Source: Streptomyces abyssalis (GTDB lineage Bacteria; Actinomycetota; Actinomycetes; Streptomycetales; Streptomycetaceae). From it: a stretch of DNA of 64,000 nucleotides. Of the stretch, positions 1 through 8,575 are shown in pieces (within the stretch, counting starts at the first letter, position 1; each line of letters begins with the position of its first letter). The notes beneath the pieces are model-generated. The model worked only from the letters and a program-made list of their open reading frames with translations, did not search any database and had not been told where the DNA came from. The translations under genes were made by a program, and so were the position numbers. The stretch lies in NCBI RefSeq assembly GCF_001751365.1, contig NZ_LJGT01000040.1, positions 663,696-727,695 on the forward strand, written 5' to 3'.

Positions 1-677
1 ATCCCCAGGCTCCAGACCTGCCCGGCCCACGGGTCGTCGCGCCCCTGGGACCACAGCCGCTTCAGATCGGGCAGGCTCGACACGTACACCTGCGTCCTGG
101 GCCGCGCCTCGTGCAGCGTGCGCAGGGCGGTCCGGAAATCCGCTCGGAAGTCCTCCACCGGCGTCATCTGCTCGACGGTGGGCCGGCAGGCGTCGTTCGC
201 GCCGGCCAGCACCGTCACCAGATCGGGCCGCTTCCGCGCGGCACGCTCCATCTGCTGCGGCAGGCCTGCCATCACGGAGCCGCTGACCGCGAAGTTCCAG
301 CTGTGCTGCTTCGGGGCGTCGTCGATGAGCCGTGCGGCGAGGCTGCGCACCGAGGTGTCCGAGCCGGTGACCCAGGACACGCGGGCACAGTCCGCCAGCA
401 GTGAACAGGCGTCGAAACCCTGGGTGATGGAGTCGCCGACCGCCGCGACGGACTCCGGGTGGCGGTCCCAGGGAGGTGTGGGCGACGGGGAGGGGCGCGT
501 TGCACCAGGAGGGCGCTCCCCGGTCGTGCCCCCGCTTCCGATGCCGTACGCCGCGGCGAGTGCGATACCGCCGATGAGCAGGAGAGCGGCCGAAGCGACC
601 GCGAGGGCCCGTCCACGACGTGTTATCCGGCCGCCGGTGCCCGGGCCGGTGCCCGTGGCCCCGCGTCTCTCCGGCAT
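1..677 (-). CDS. SGNH/GDSL-type hydrolase, 3' end beyond window
   Basis: Predicted secreted or membrane-anchored esterase of the SGNH family, read from an ATG at 677 down to the window edge, so the C-terminus is missing. An N-terminal hydrophobic helix follows a basic segment (residues about 18-45), then a Pro/Ser-rich linker. The block I motif AVGDSITQGFDAC carries the nucleophile Ser, VLAGANDAC matches the block III Gly-Asn motif, and NFAVSGS lies between them. The final Asp/His dyad would be outside the window. Five cysteines suggest disulfides typical of the extracellular actinobacterial SGNH lineage. The substrate cannot be predicted. Confidence 0.8.
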   Translation of the reverse strand, partial: MPERRGATGTGPGTGGRITRRGRALAVASAALLLIGGIALAAAYGIGSGGTTGERPPGATRPSPSPTPPWDRHPESVAAVGDSITQGFDACSLLADCARVSWVTGSDTSVRSLAARLIDDAPKQHSWNFAVSGSVMAGLPQQMERAARKRPDLVTVLAGANDACRPTVEQMTPVEDFRADFRTALRTLHEARPRTQVYVSSLPDLKRLWSQGRDDPWAGQVWSLG

Positions 678-1001
678 CTGCCCCCTCGTTCCCCGCTGTC
701 CATACGACGGTACGTCACCGGTCGTCCACCGGCGCGCGATAGCTTTGCCCCATGCTCTCCTGCGAGTTTCGCACCGTGCCCGCATTCGGGAGAGTCCGTT
801 CGGCGACAGCAAAATATTACACCGCGTCACCTCATGTCCCTTTCGGGGAGAATTGGCGCCAATGGTGTTTACTATTCGTAACCTCGGCGCTGATGAAGAA
901 GTGACCGGTGGTGCAGGAGGTCAGGCGCTGACCCGGCGCGTGACCGGCAGGCAGTAGAGGCAGTCCGGCGAAGACGCCCTCGGACCGCACTGGAGGTCCC
1001 G
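678..1001. other. intergenic region between SGNH hydrolase and DUF3145 gene
   Basis: A 324-bp divergent intergenic gap. It contains an unusually AT-rich patch for this genome (about 805-895, with runs such as AAAATATT and TTTACTATTCG), the kind of composition expected for promoters or for nucleoid-protein binding. I see no convincing coding sequence. A purine-rich GGAGG sequence just before 1002 serves as the ribosome binding site of the next gene. Confidence 0.5.
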
Positions 1002-1496
1002 GTGACGACACGTGGAGTTCTGTACGTGCACTCCGCGCCCCGCGCGCTGTGCCCGCACGTCGAATGGGCTGTGGCCGGTGTGCTCGGCGCCCGCGTCAGT
1101 CTCGACTGGATCAGACAGCCGGCCTCCCCGGGCACCTGGCGTGCGGAGTTCTCCTGGCAGGGCGACCCGGGCACGGCCTCGAAGCTCGCATCCGCGCTGC
1201 GCGGCTGGCACCTGCTGCGCTTCGAGGTGACCGCCGAACCCTGTGCCGTCGCCGAGGGCGAGCGCTACAGCTCCACACCCGAGCTGGGGATCTTCCACGC
1301 CGTCACCGGTATGCACGGAGACATCCTCATCCCGGAGGACCGGCTGCGCGCCGCGGTGGGCCGTGCCTCGCGCGGTGAGAGCGAACTCGAGGCGGAGATC
1401 TCCAAGTTGCTCGGCAAGCCCTGGGACGACGAGCTGGAGCCGTTCCGCTACGCGGGCGAAGGAGCCCCCGTGCGCTGGCTCCACCAGGTCGTCTGA
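1002..1496 (+). CDS. DUF3145 domain-containing protein
   Basis: A 164-residue soluble protein that matches the actinobacterial DUF3145 family over its whole length, with the typical start MTTRGVLYVHSAPRALCPHV and the end in RWLHQVV. The family has no established biochemical role. It is a single-copy, vertically inherited gene that sits near the fatty-acid cluster in Streptomyces, as here. No signal peptide or membrane segment is visible. The GTG start at 1002 has a GGAGG about eight bases upstream. It is followed after 56 bp by a dehydrogenase on the same strand, so co-transcription is possible. Confidence 0.85.
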   Translation: MTTRGVLYVHSAPRALCPHVEWAVAGVLGARVSLDWIRQPASPGTWRAEFSWQGDPGTASKLASALRGWHLLRFEVTAEPCAVAEGERYSSTPELGIFHAVTGMHGDILIPEDRLRAAVGRASRGESELEAEISKLLGKPWDDELEPFRYAGEGAPVRWLHQVV

Positions 1497-1552
1497 ACCG
1501 CCCCCGCACCGGCGGGGCAGGCCAGGACCCGGACAGGGCCTAGCCTGCCCCC

Positions 1553-2449
1553 ATGTCCGATCTGCTTTCAGTGGCCGTCCTCGGCACCGGGATCATGGGT
1601 GCCCCGATGGCCCGTAACCTGTGCCGCGCCGGCCTCGATGTGCGCGTGTGGAACCGCACGAGAGCCAAGGCGGAGCCCCTTGCCGAAGCCGGTGCCCGGG
1701 TGGCAGGCAGCCCCCGCGACGCCGTGGAAGGCGCAGATGTCGTGCTGACGATGCTGCACGACGGGCCCGCCACGGCCGAGACCGTACGTGCCGCGGCACC
1801 GGGCCTGCGTTCCGGCACGGCCTGGCTGCAGTGCACCACCGCCGGACTCGACGGGCTGCCGCCACTGGCCGCCCTCGCCGGGGAGTACGGCCTGACCTTC
1901 GTCGACGCGCCTGTGCTCGGCACACGGCAGCCCGCTGAGGCGGGGCAGCTGCTCGTGCTCGCGGCCGGGCCCCACGAGGCGCGTCCGGGGATCGAACCCG
2001 TGCTGGACGCGATCGGCTCCCGTACGGTCTGGGTCGGCGAGGAGGCGGGCGCGGCCACGCGTCTCAAGCTGGTCTGCAACTCCTGGGTCCTGGCCGTGAC
2101 TCACGGGACGGTGGAGGCGCTGTCCCTCGCGGACGGTCTGGGGGTCGATCCGCAGGGCTTCCTCGACGCTGTCGAAGGCGGCGCTCTCGACATGGGCTAT
2201 CTGCGGATCAAGGCGGACGTGATCCGTTCGGGGGATTTCACGCCGAGCTTCGCCGTCGGCACCGCGGAGAAGGACGCGCGGCTCATCGTCGCCGCCGCCG
2301 AGGAGGCAGGTTTGCGCCTCGACGTGGCCGCCGCCGGAGCGGAGCGCTTCCGGCGGGCCGCCGGACTCGGGCACGGCGGCGAGGACATGGCGGCCTCGTA
2401 CTTCGCGAGCTTCCCCGACGGCAAGGAGAAGCGCTCGAAGGGCAGCTGA
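1553..2449 (+). CDS. NAD(P)-dependent oxidoreductase, 3-hydroxyisobutyrate dehydrogenase family
   Basis: A 298-residue beta-hydroxyacid dehydrogenase. The N-terminal Rossmann domain has the dinucleotide motif VLGTGIMGAPMARNL, followed by VWNRTRAKAEPL, where the Arg after the second strand favours NADP(H). Family signatures DAPVLGTR (substrate loop) and KLVCNSW (catalytic Lys about residue 171) are present. The C-terminal helical domain ends in a basic tail. The length fits the 3-hydroxyisobutyrate/6-phosphogluconate dehydrogenase-like family. The exact substrate (hydroxyisobutyrate, glyoxylate or an imine) cannot be decided. The gene faces fabF tail-to-tail across a strong shared terminator. 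Confidence 0.85.
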   Translation: MSDLLSVAVLGTGIMGAPMARNLCRAGLDVRVWNRTRAKAEPLAEAGARVAGSPRDAVEGADVVLTMLHDGPATAETVRAAAPGLRSGTAWLQCTTAGLDGLPPLAALAGEYGLTFVDAPVLGTRQPAEAGQLLVLAAGPHEARPGIEPVLDAIGSRTVWVGEEAGAATRLKLVCNSWVLAVTHGTVEALSLADGLGVDPQGFLDAVEGGALDMGYLRIKADVIRSGDFTPSFAVGTAEKDARLIVAAAEEAGLRLDVAAAGAERFRRAAGLGHGGEDMAASYFASFPDGKEKRSKGS

Positions 2450-2463
2450 CGGCACGGCATGCA

Positions 2464-2494
2464 TGAGGGGCGGCTCGCCGGGAGCCGCCCCTCA
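2464..2494. terminator. bidirectional terminator between oxidoreductase gene and fabF
   Basis: A perfect 13-bp inverted repeat (TGAGGGGCGGCTC and its complement) with a 5-base loop lies between two converging genes that end at 2449 and 2527. It can form the same hairpin in both transcripts. There is no U-tract, as is usual in Streptomyces. Confidence 0.8.
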
Positions 2495-2526
2495 CGCGTG
2501 TGCGACGTCGTGTGCCGCGTACGGGA

Positions 2527-3798
2527 TCAGACCGTACGGAAGGCCAGTACGACGTTGTGTCCGCCGAAGCCGAAGGAGTTGTTCAGCGCTGCGATGGTGC
2601 CTTCGGGCAGGGGGCGGGCCTCGCGGCCGACGATGTCGGCGTCCGCCTCCGGGTCCAGGTTGTTGAGGTTGATCGTCGGCGGGGCCGTGCGGTGGTGCAG
2701 GGCGAGGATGGAGGCCACCGTCTCGATGCCGCCCGCACCGCCGAGCAGATGGCCCGTCATCGACTTGGTACCGGAGATGGCCATGTGATCGGTGTCGTCG
2801 CCGAAGACCTTGCGCAGCGCCCTCAGTTCGGCGATGTCACCGAGCGGCGTCGAGGTCGCGTGCGCGTTGATGTGCATGATCTCGGCGGGCTTGAGGTCCG
2901 TCTGCTCGATGAGGTTCTGCAGCGCGAGCGCGATGCCGTTGCCGCTGGGCTCGGGCTGGGTGATGTGGTGGCTGTCGGCCGAGATGCCCTGGCCGACGGC
3001 CTCCGCGTAGATCCGCGCGCCGCGCTTCTTGGCGTGCTCGGCGGACTCCAGCACGACGACGCCCGCGCCCTCGCCCATCACGAAGCCGTTGCGGTCGGTG
3101 TCGTAGGGGCGTGAGGCGCCCTCGGGGTCGTCGTTGTCCTTCGACATCGCCATCATGTTGCCGAACGCGGCGATGGGAAGGGGGTGTATGGCGGCCTCGG
3201 TGCCGCCGGCCACGACGACGTCCGCACGGCCGCTACGGATCATCTCCACCGCGTAGCCGATCGCCTCGGAACCGGAGGCGCAGGCGCTGACGGGAGTGTG
3301 CACACCGGCCCGCGCGTTGACCTCCAGACCGACGTTCGCGCTCGGGCTGTTCGGCATCAGCATCGGCACCGTGTGCGGGGAGACGCGGCGGGCGCCCTTC
3401 TCCCGCAGGTTGTCGTACTGCCCGAGCAGCGTGGTGACGCCGCCGATGCCGGAGGCGATGACCGCGCCGAGCCGGTCCGGCGAGACGCTGGCGTCCTCAC
3501 CGGCCTTGGAGGTGAAGCCCGCGTCCGTCCACGCCTCGCGGGTCGCGATCAGGGCGAACTGCGCCGAGCGGTCCAGCTTGCGTGCCTGCGGACGCGGAAT
3601 GATCTCCGTGGGCTCCACCGCGATCTCGGCCGCGATGCGGACCGGCAGCTCGGCGGCCCAGTCGTGGCTGAGGAGGGCGACGCCGGAACGTCCGGCGACG
3701 AGGCCCTCCCAGGTCGATGCGCTGTCGCCACCCAGCGGTGTGGTTGCGCCGATACCGGTGACGACCACGGAGTGTTGGGTCGTATTCACTGGATTCAT
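2527..3798 (-). CDS. fabF: beta-ketoacyl-[acyl-carrier-protein] synthase II
   Basis: Condensing enzyme that extends acyl-ACP with malonyl-ACP in type II fatty-acid synthesis (423 residues, cytoplasmic). The thiolase-fold Cys-His-His triad is visible: the nucleophile in VSACASGSEAIG, the first His in INAHATSTPLGD and the second in KSMTGHLLGGAGG. The C-terminal Gly-rich NSFGFGGHNVVLAF is intact. It is the last gene of the fabD-fabH-acpP-fabF cluster, about 100 bp beyond acpP. KASI-like and KASII-like functions cannot be separated by sequence alone, but its neighbours make the primary-metabolism role clear. Confidence 0.96.
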   Translation of the reverse strand: MNPVNTTQHSVVVTGIGATTPLGGDSASTWEGLVAGRSGVALLSHDWAAELPVRIAAEIAVEPTEIIPRPQARKLDRSAQFALIATREAWTDAGFTSKAGEDASVSPDRLGAVIASGIGGVTTLLGQYDNLREKGARRVSPHTVPMLMPNSPSANVGLEVNARAGVHTPVSACASGSEAIGYAVEMIRSGRADVVVAGGTEAAIHPLPIAAFGNMMAMSKDNDDPEGASRPYDTDRNGFVMGEGAGVVVLESAEHAKKRGARIYAEAVGQGISADSHHITQPEPSGNGIALALQNLIEQTDLKPAEIMHINAHATSTPLGDIAELRALRKVFGDDTDHMAISGTKSMTGHLLGGAGGIETVASILALHHRTAPPTINLNNLDPEADADIVGREARPLPEGTIAALNNSFGFGGHNVVLAFRTV

Positions 3799-3894
3799 GT
3801 CTCCACTGGTAGAGGGGGAGCCGTGCGGACCACCCCCGCGCCCCGGTAGGGGCCCGGGGACGCGGCGGATGGCGACGAACGCGTGCGCGTTGTC

Positions 3895-4143
3895 TCAGCT
3901 CTGGTGCTTGAGGATGTACTCGGTCGCGTCGCCCACCGTCTTCAGGTTCTTCACGTCGTCGTCCGGGATCTTGACGCTGAAGCGCTCCTCGGCGGCGACG
4001 ACGACCTCGACCATGGACAGCGAGTCGACGTCCAGGTCGTCGGTGAAGGACTTGTCCGGCTGGACGTCCTCGGTGGGAATACCGGCGATCTCGTTCACGA
4101 TCTCTGCGAGACCTGCGACGATCTCTTCCTGCGTGGCGGCCAT
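3895..4143 (-). CDS. acpP: acyl carrier protein of fatty-acid synthesis
   Basis: An 82-residue acidic carrier protein. The phosphopantetheine attachment site is Ser41 within LDVDSLSMVEVV, the canonical DSL motif, followed by the acidic recognition helix. I start at the ATG encoding MAATQEEIV. A longer in-frame upstream extension of 20 codons is basic and non-conserved, while the chosen ATG has an AAGGAG-type ribosome site. It lies between fabH and fabF and shuttles growing acyl chains among FabD, FabH and FabF. Confidence 0.96.
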   Translation of the reverse strand: MAATQEEIVAGLAEIVNEIAGIPTEDVQPDKSFTDDLDVDSLSMVEVVVAAEERFSVKIPDDDVKNLKTVGDATEYILKHQS

Positions 4144-4241
4144 CTCGGCGCTCCTTCGGGTCTTCTGCGTGGTTGCGAGTTGTCTTCTGCGAGGTCGCCA
4201 CACATTGCCGTACGGCGCTGTACGGGCTGTGTGGATCTTGC

Positions 4242-5246
4242 CTAGGGGAGGGTAACTACCGTTGCCGCGTAGACGAGGCCCGCCCCGAAGCCGATGACGA
4301 GCGCGGTGTCACCGCTCTTCGCCTCTCCGGTCGCCAGCAGCCGCTCCATCGCGAGCGGAATGGAGGCGGCCGAGGTGTTGCCGGTTGTCTCCACGTCGCG
4401 GGCGACCGTGACGTGCTCCGGCAGTTTGAGGGTCTTCACCATCGAGTCGATGATCCGCATGTTGGCCTGGTGCGGGATGAAGACGTCCAGTTCGTCCGGG
4501 GTGATCCCGGCGGCGTCGAGGGCCTGCTGGGCCACCTTCGCCATCTCGTAGACGGCCCAGCGGAAGACCGCCTGGCCCTCCTGGCGGATGGCGGGGAACT
4601 TCTCGACCTCGCCCTCCCGGTAGGCGTCCCAGGCGACGGTCTGGCTGATGACGTCCGCCTTGTCGCCCTCCGAGCCCCAGACGCTCGGGCCGATGCCGGG
4701 CTCGGAGGCCGGGCCGACGATGACGGCGCCCGCGCCGTCCCCGAAGAGGAACGCTGTGGAGCGGTCCGTCAGGTCGGTCAGGTCCGAGAGCCGCTCCGCG
4801 CCGACGACGAGCACGTATTCGGCGCTGCCGTCGGCGATCATGCCCTTGGCGAGCGTGAGCCCGTAACCGAAGCCGGCGCAGCCCGCGTTGATGTCGAAGG
4901 CGGCGGCCTTGCCCGCGCCCATGCGGTCGGCGATCTCGGTGGCGATCGCAGGGGTCTGCTTGAAGTGCGAGACCGTAGAGATGATCACGGCGCTCACCTG
5001 CTGGGGCTGGATGCCGGCGTCGGCGACAGCCTTGCCCGCGGCCTCCAGCGTCATCTCGGCGACGGTCTCGTCGGGACCGGCCCAGTGGCGGCCGGCGATG
5101 CCCGAGCGTGAGCGGATCCACTCGTCGGAAGAGTCGATGTGCTTGAGGATCTCTTCGTTCGTCACGACCCGGGTCGGGCGGTAGCCGCCCACGCCGAGGA
5201 TGCGCGAGTACGGGGAACCCTTGGCGGGCTTGATCTTCGCGGTCAT
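4242..5246 (-). CDS. fabH: beta-ketoacyl-[acyl-carrier-protein] synthase III
   Basis: Initiating condensing enzyme (334 residues) that joins an acyl-CoA starter to malonyl-ACP. In Streptomyces it accepts branched starters such as isobutyryl-CoA. The catalytic triad is complete: Cys123 in INAGCAGFGYG, His in IPHQANMRIID, and Asn in TGNTSAASIP. The start ATG has a GGAGCT-rich ribosome site and lies 20 bp after fabD, so the two are almost certainly co-transcribed. Confidence 0.96.
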   Translation of the reverse strand: MTAKIKPAKGSPYSRILGVGGYRPTRVVTNEEILKHIDSSDEWIRSRSGIAGRHWAGPDETVAEMTLEAAGKAVADAGIQPQQVSAVIISTVSHFKQTPAIATEIADRMGAGKAAAFDINAGCAGFGYGLTLAKGMIADGSAEYVLVVGAERLSDLTDLTDRSTAFLFGDGAGAVIVGPASEPGIGPSVWGSEGDKADVISQTVAWDAYREGEVEKFPAIRQEGQAVFRWAVYEMAKVAQQALDAAGITPDELDVFIPHQANMRIIDSMVKTLKLPEHVTVARDVETTGNTSAASIPLAMERLLATGEAKSGDTALVIGFGAGLVYAATVVTLP

Positions 5247-5266
5247 GCTCTCGAGCTCCTTGAGGC

Positions 5267-6199
5267 TCAGGCGGTCTGCGTGTGCTCGGCGATCAGCTCG
5301 CGCGCCGCGTCGAGATCATCGGGGGTCTTCAGTGCCAGGGTGCTCACGCCGGGAAGGCCGCGCTTGGCCAGACCGGTGAGGGTGCCGCCCGGACAGACCT
5401 CGATGAGCGCCGTGGCGCCCATCTTCTGGAACGTCTCGGTGCACAGGTCCCAGCGCACGGAGGCCGAGATCTGGTTGACCAAGCGCTGCACGACCTGCCG
5501 GCCGTCGTCGACGGCCGCTCCGTCCAGGTTGGAGACGTAGGGAAGCACCGGGTCGTTCACCTGCGCGCCCTCGACGGCGGCGGCGAGGGCGTCGACGGCC
5601 GGCGCCATGTGGTGGGTGTGGAAGGCGCCGGCCACCTTCAGCGGGATGACCCGCGCCTTGTCGGGCTTGTCTTCGGCGAGCGTTCCGAGCTGCTCCGCGG
5701 TGCCCGCGGCGACGATCTGGCCGCCGCCGTTGATGTTGGCCGCGGTCAGCCCGAGCTTTTCCAAGTGGGCGACGACCGCCTCGGGTTCACCGCCGACCAC
5801 CGCGGACATGCCGGTGTCGGTGACGGCGGCGGCCTCTGCCATCGCGCGTCCGCGTGCCCGTACGAGCGTCATGGTGTCGGCAGGCGAGAGGACGCCTGCC
5901 GTGGCGGCCGCAGCCAGCTCACCCACGCTGTGTCCGGCCACGGCGCCGGCCACGGCGGTCACGTCCCTGCCCTCCAGCAGGGCGTCCGTCGAGACGAGGC
6001 TCGCGGCGACGAGCAGAGGCTGCGCGACCGCCGTGTCGCGGATCTCGTCCGCGCCGGCCTCGGTGCCGTAATGCACGAGGTCCATGCCGATGGCGGCCGA
6101 CCACTCCGCGAGCCTTTCGGCGACGCCGGGGAGTTCGAGCCAGGGAGTCAATAGGCCAGGCTTCTGCGCGCCTTGGCCGGGAGCTACGAGTACGAGCAC
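5267..6199 (-). CDS. fabD: malonyl-CoA:ACP transacylase
   Basis: Transfers malonyl groups from CoA to the ACP phosphopantetheine arm (310 residues). The nucleophile Ser lies in AGHSVGELAAA, the start has the family GQGAQ motif in APGQGAQKPG, and the active-site His is in AFHTHHM. I chose the GTG at 6199, giving VLVLVAPGQG; it is preceded by AGGAGAGAG about eight bases upstream. The longer upstream reading has no conserved residues. It is the first structural gene of the cluster, with the activator gene 101 bp upstream in the same direction. Confidence 0.95.
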   Translation of the reverse strand: MLVLVAPGQGAQKPGLLTPWLELPGVAERLAEWSAAIGMDLVHYGTEAGADEIRDTAVAQPLLVAASLVSTDALLEGRDVTAVAGAVAGHSVGELAAAATAGVLSPADTMTLVRARGRAMAEAAAVTDTGMSAVVGGEPEAVVAHLEKLGLTAANINGGGQIVAAGTAEQLGTLAEDKPDKARVIPLKVAGAFHTHHMAPAVDALAAAVEGAQVNDPVLPYVSNLDGAAVDDGRQVVQRLVNQISASVRWDLCTETFQKMGATALIEVCPGGTLTGLAKRGLPGVSTLALKTPDDLDAARELIAEHTQTA

Positions 6200-6300
6200 T
6201 CTTTCACTCTCTCCTGTGAGGTGCCTTCCGCGCCGGTACGGAGCGGTACGAAGAACCGGAGGGCAAATTGTCGAGCCCCGACAAAGAGACCCGATCCTGC

Positions 6301-7521
6301 CTAGGCTCCGTTCGCGAAGTCGCTGAGACGCCCCAGAATCAGCGCGATACGGAGCGTGAAGGCCGAACGGACATCGGACGGCGACCAACCGGTGACGTCA
6401 GTCACACGTCGCAGCCGGTAGCGGACGGTGTTGGGGTGTACGAACAACATCCGCGCCGCTCCTTCCAGACTGCTCGCCTGTTCCAGATAGACGCTCAGCG
6501 TCTCCAGCAGAGCCGAGCCCGCTTCCTCCAGCGGTCTGTAGATCTCCTCCACCAGAAGCTCCCGCGCGGTGGGGTCGCCGGCCATCGCGCGCTCCGGCAG
6601 CAGATCGTCGGCGAGCACCGGGCGCGGGGCGTCCTGCCAGGCCGCGCACGCCCGCAGCCCCGCGGCGGCGGCCTGCGCGGAGCCGGTCGCCGTGAGGAGG
6701 TCGCTCACGATCGGGCCGGCCACGACGGGACCCGGCGCGAAGGGCCCGATCAGCGACTTCGCGGTGCGCAGCGGATCGTCGCTGCCGCCCGCGACGACCA
6801 CGAGGCGGCTGCCGAGAACGCCCGTGAGGACTTGGAGCTTGGCGTGCCGGGCGGCCCGCCGTATGGCCTCGACCGTCAGTTCGCTGTCCCCGTCCGGCGC
6901 CGTGCCGAGTACGACGCACACGTGCTCCGGGGCGTTCCAGCCGAGGGCGGCGGCGCGTGAGACGGCGCCCTCGTCGGCCTCGCCGGAGAGGACGGCGTTG
7001 ACCACGAGCGATTCCAGGCGGGCGTCCCAGGCTCCTCGGGCCTCGGCGGCCTGGGCGTAGACCTGGGCGGTGGCGAAGGCGATCTCGCGTGCGTAGACCA
7101 GGAGCGCCTCGCGCAGCACCGACTCGTCACCCGGAGCGGCGACCTCGTCGATCGCCGCCTCGACGACCTCGATCGTCGTGCGTACCAGCTCCACGGTCTG
7201 GCGCAGTGTGATGGCCCTGGTCAGTTCGCGCGGTGCGGTGCCGAACACGTCCGTGCTGATGGCCTGCGGCGTCTCCGGATGCCGGAACCACTCGGTGAAG
7301 GCCGCGATGCCCGCCTGGGCGACGAGCCCGATCCAGGAGCGGTTCTCCGGGGGCATCGCCCGGTACCACGGGAGCTGCTCGTCCATGCGCGTGATGGCCG
7401 CCGCGGCGAGCTTGCCTGAGGACTGCTCCAGGCGCCGCAGGGTCGCGCCGTGCGGGTGCTCGGCGTACTCCGGGCGCTCGTCCGGTGGTGGGTTCGCGGG
7501 AGGATCTGTGGATTCGGGCAC
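6301..7521 (-). CDS. fasR: PucR-family activator of the fatty-acid gene cluster (FasR)
   Basis: A 406-residue regulator with a central GGDEF-related region and a C-terminal PucR-type helix-turn-helix (SLEGAARMLFVHPNTVRYRL near residues 350-375). Position directly before fabD and strong overall resemblance identify it as FasR, known in S. coelicolor to activate fabD-fabH-acpP-fabF. I prefer the GTG at 7521 (product VPESTDPP), which has a GAGGCAGG ribosome site; an ATG at 7539 would add six residues without a clear site. The 101-bp gap to fabD is the expected location of its binding site, but I cannot identify the operator by eye. Confidence 0.92.
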   Translation of the reverse strand: MPESTDPPANPPPDERPEYAEHPHGATLRRLEQSSGKLAAAAITRMDEQLPWYRAMPPENRSWIGLVAQAGIAAFTEWFRHPETPQAISTDVFGTAPRELTRAITLRQTVELVRTTIEVVEAAIDEVAAPGDESVLREALLVYAREIAFATAQVYAQAAEARGAWDARLESLVVNAVLSGEADEGAVSRAAALGWNAPEHVCVVLGTAPDGDSELTVEAIRRAARHAKLQVLTGVLGSRLVVVAGGSDDPLRTAKSLIGPFAPGPVVAGPIVSDLLTATGSAQAAAAGLRACAAWQDAPRPVLADDLLPERAMAGDPTARELLVEEIYRPLEEAGSALLETLSVYLEQASSLEGAARMLFVHPNTVRYRLRRVTDVTGWSPSDVRSAFTLRIALILGRLSDFANGA

Positions 7522-7603
7522 GTCCCAAGCCTGCCTCATGGGGGTGCGCGCAGGGGGCCGGGGGGCGATGCCGCAGTGCCCGTGCGCGGATTACCGTGGG
7601 CTC

Positions 7604-8398
7604 ATGCTTCAGGTGTGGCGGGGGTCCGACCGGTATCGGGGCGGGGACGAGGACGCCGGGATCGACACCCGGCACGCCTTCTCGTTCTCGGGTTTCTACG
7701 ACCCGGACAACGTCGGCTTCGGGCAGCTCGTGGCCTGCAACGAGGAGCGGCTCGCGCCGGGTGCGGGGTTCCCCGAGCACCCGCACCGGGACGTCGAGAT
7801 CGTGACCTGGGTGGTCGAGGGGGAGCTGGAGCACATCGACTCGACGGGCCGGACCTCGCGCGTGAGCGCGGGCGACGTCCAGCGGATGGGCGCGGGGCGA
7901 GGCGTGCGGCACGTCGAACGCAACGCGGGCACCGGCCCGTTGTGCTTCGTGCAGATGTGGCTGGTGCCCGGCTTCCTCGGCACCGCCTCCGGCGCGGGCG
8001 GTGGGGGTGCCGGGAGTGCTGGGAGCGGGCAGCGCGGGAGCGGTGACCGTGGATACCCGCCCGGCGGCGAGGCCGGACACGAGCGGGGACACGAGCCGGA
8101 GTACGAGGTCGTGCACGGCATCGCCGACGGCACGCCCTTCGCCGTACCGCGCACGGAGGCGGTGATGCATGTGCGGCGGCTGGGGGAGGGCGAGCGTACG
8201 GCGGTGCCCGACGCGGCGTGGGTGTACGTGCACGTGGTGCGCGGCACGGCGGAGATCGGGCCGGCTCCGGGGGAGCGGCTTGCCGCCGGTGACGCCGCCC
8301 GCATCACCGACGCCCGTGACCTGGAGGCACGCGGGGCGGGCGGCCCTGTGGAGCTGCTGATGTGGGAGATGCACGCGGAGCCGGAGTACGGCGGCTGA
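7604..8398 (+). CDS. pirin family protein
   Basis: A 264-residue bicupin. The N-terminal cupin carries the pirin metal-binding residues in GFPEHPHRDVEIVTWVVEG with a later conserved His in RHVERN, and GDVQRMGAGRG is a family hallmark. A Gly/Ser/Ala-rich insertion of about 35 residues (roughly 128-165) separates the two cupin halves and looks like simple-sequence expansion. Pirins are Fe-binding cupins with quercetinase or co-regulator roles; which applies here is unknown. It diverges from fasR with about 80 bp between starts. Confidence 0.88.
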   Translation: MLQVWRGSDRYRGGDEDAGIDTRHAFSFSGFYDPDNVGFGQLVACNEERLAPGAGFPEHPHRDVEIVTWVVEGELEHIDSTGRTSRVSAGDVQRMGAGRGVRHVERNAGTGPLCFVQMWLVPGFLGTASGAGGGGAGSAGSGQRGSGDRGYPPGGEAGHERGHEPEYEVVHGIADGTPFAVPRTEAVMHVRRLGEGERTAVPDAAWVYVHVVRGTAEIGPAPGERLAAGDAARITDARDLEARGAGGPVELLMWEMHAEPEYGG

Positions 8399-8455
8399 GG
8401 CGGATCGCGGCCGGGGTGGGGCGCGGCCGAGGTGTGCGGTGGGGGCGTTGGGACG

Positions 8456-8518
8456 TCGGCGAACAATGCCGGGATGTCAGCGAACAATGCCGGGATGACG
8501 GAGAACAGAGTCGCGATG
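8456..8518 (+). repeat. three tandem 21-bp units
   Basis: Two units (8456-8476 and 8477-8497) differ at a single base and share CGAACAATGCCGGGATG. A third diverged unit covers 8498-8518 and keeps GAACA and CGATG. They lie between converging genes, and the last unit runs into the hairpin at 8510. Confidence 0.75.
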
Positions 8519-8545
8519 ACAGATTCTGATATCTGTCATCGCGAC
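8510..8545. terminator. 15-bp perfect hairpin between converging genes
   Basis: The arm GTCGCGATGACAGAT is followed by a 6-base loop (TCTGAT) and its exact complement. It sits between the end of the pirin gene (8398) and the end of the serine hydrolase gene (8576), so it can act in both directions. The loop side is unusually AT-rich for this genome. Confidence 0.7.
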
Positions 8546-8575
8546 GTCGTCACCCCCCCCGCCCCCGCGCAGCCG

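Noticed and set aside
678..1001. Open frame crossing the intergenic gap before the DUF3145 gene
   Set aside because: No family match, poor third-base bias in the AT-rich patch and no ribosome site.
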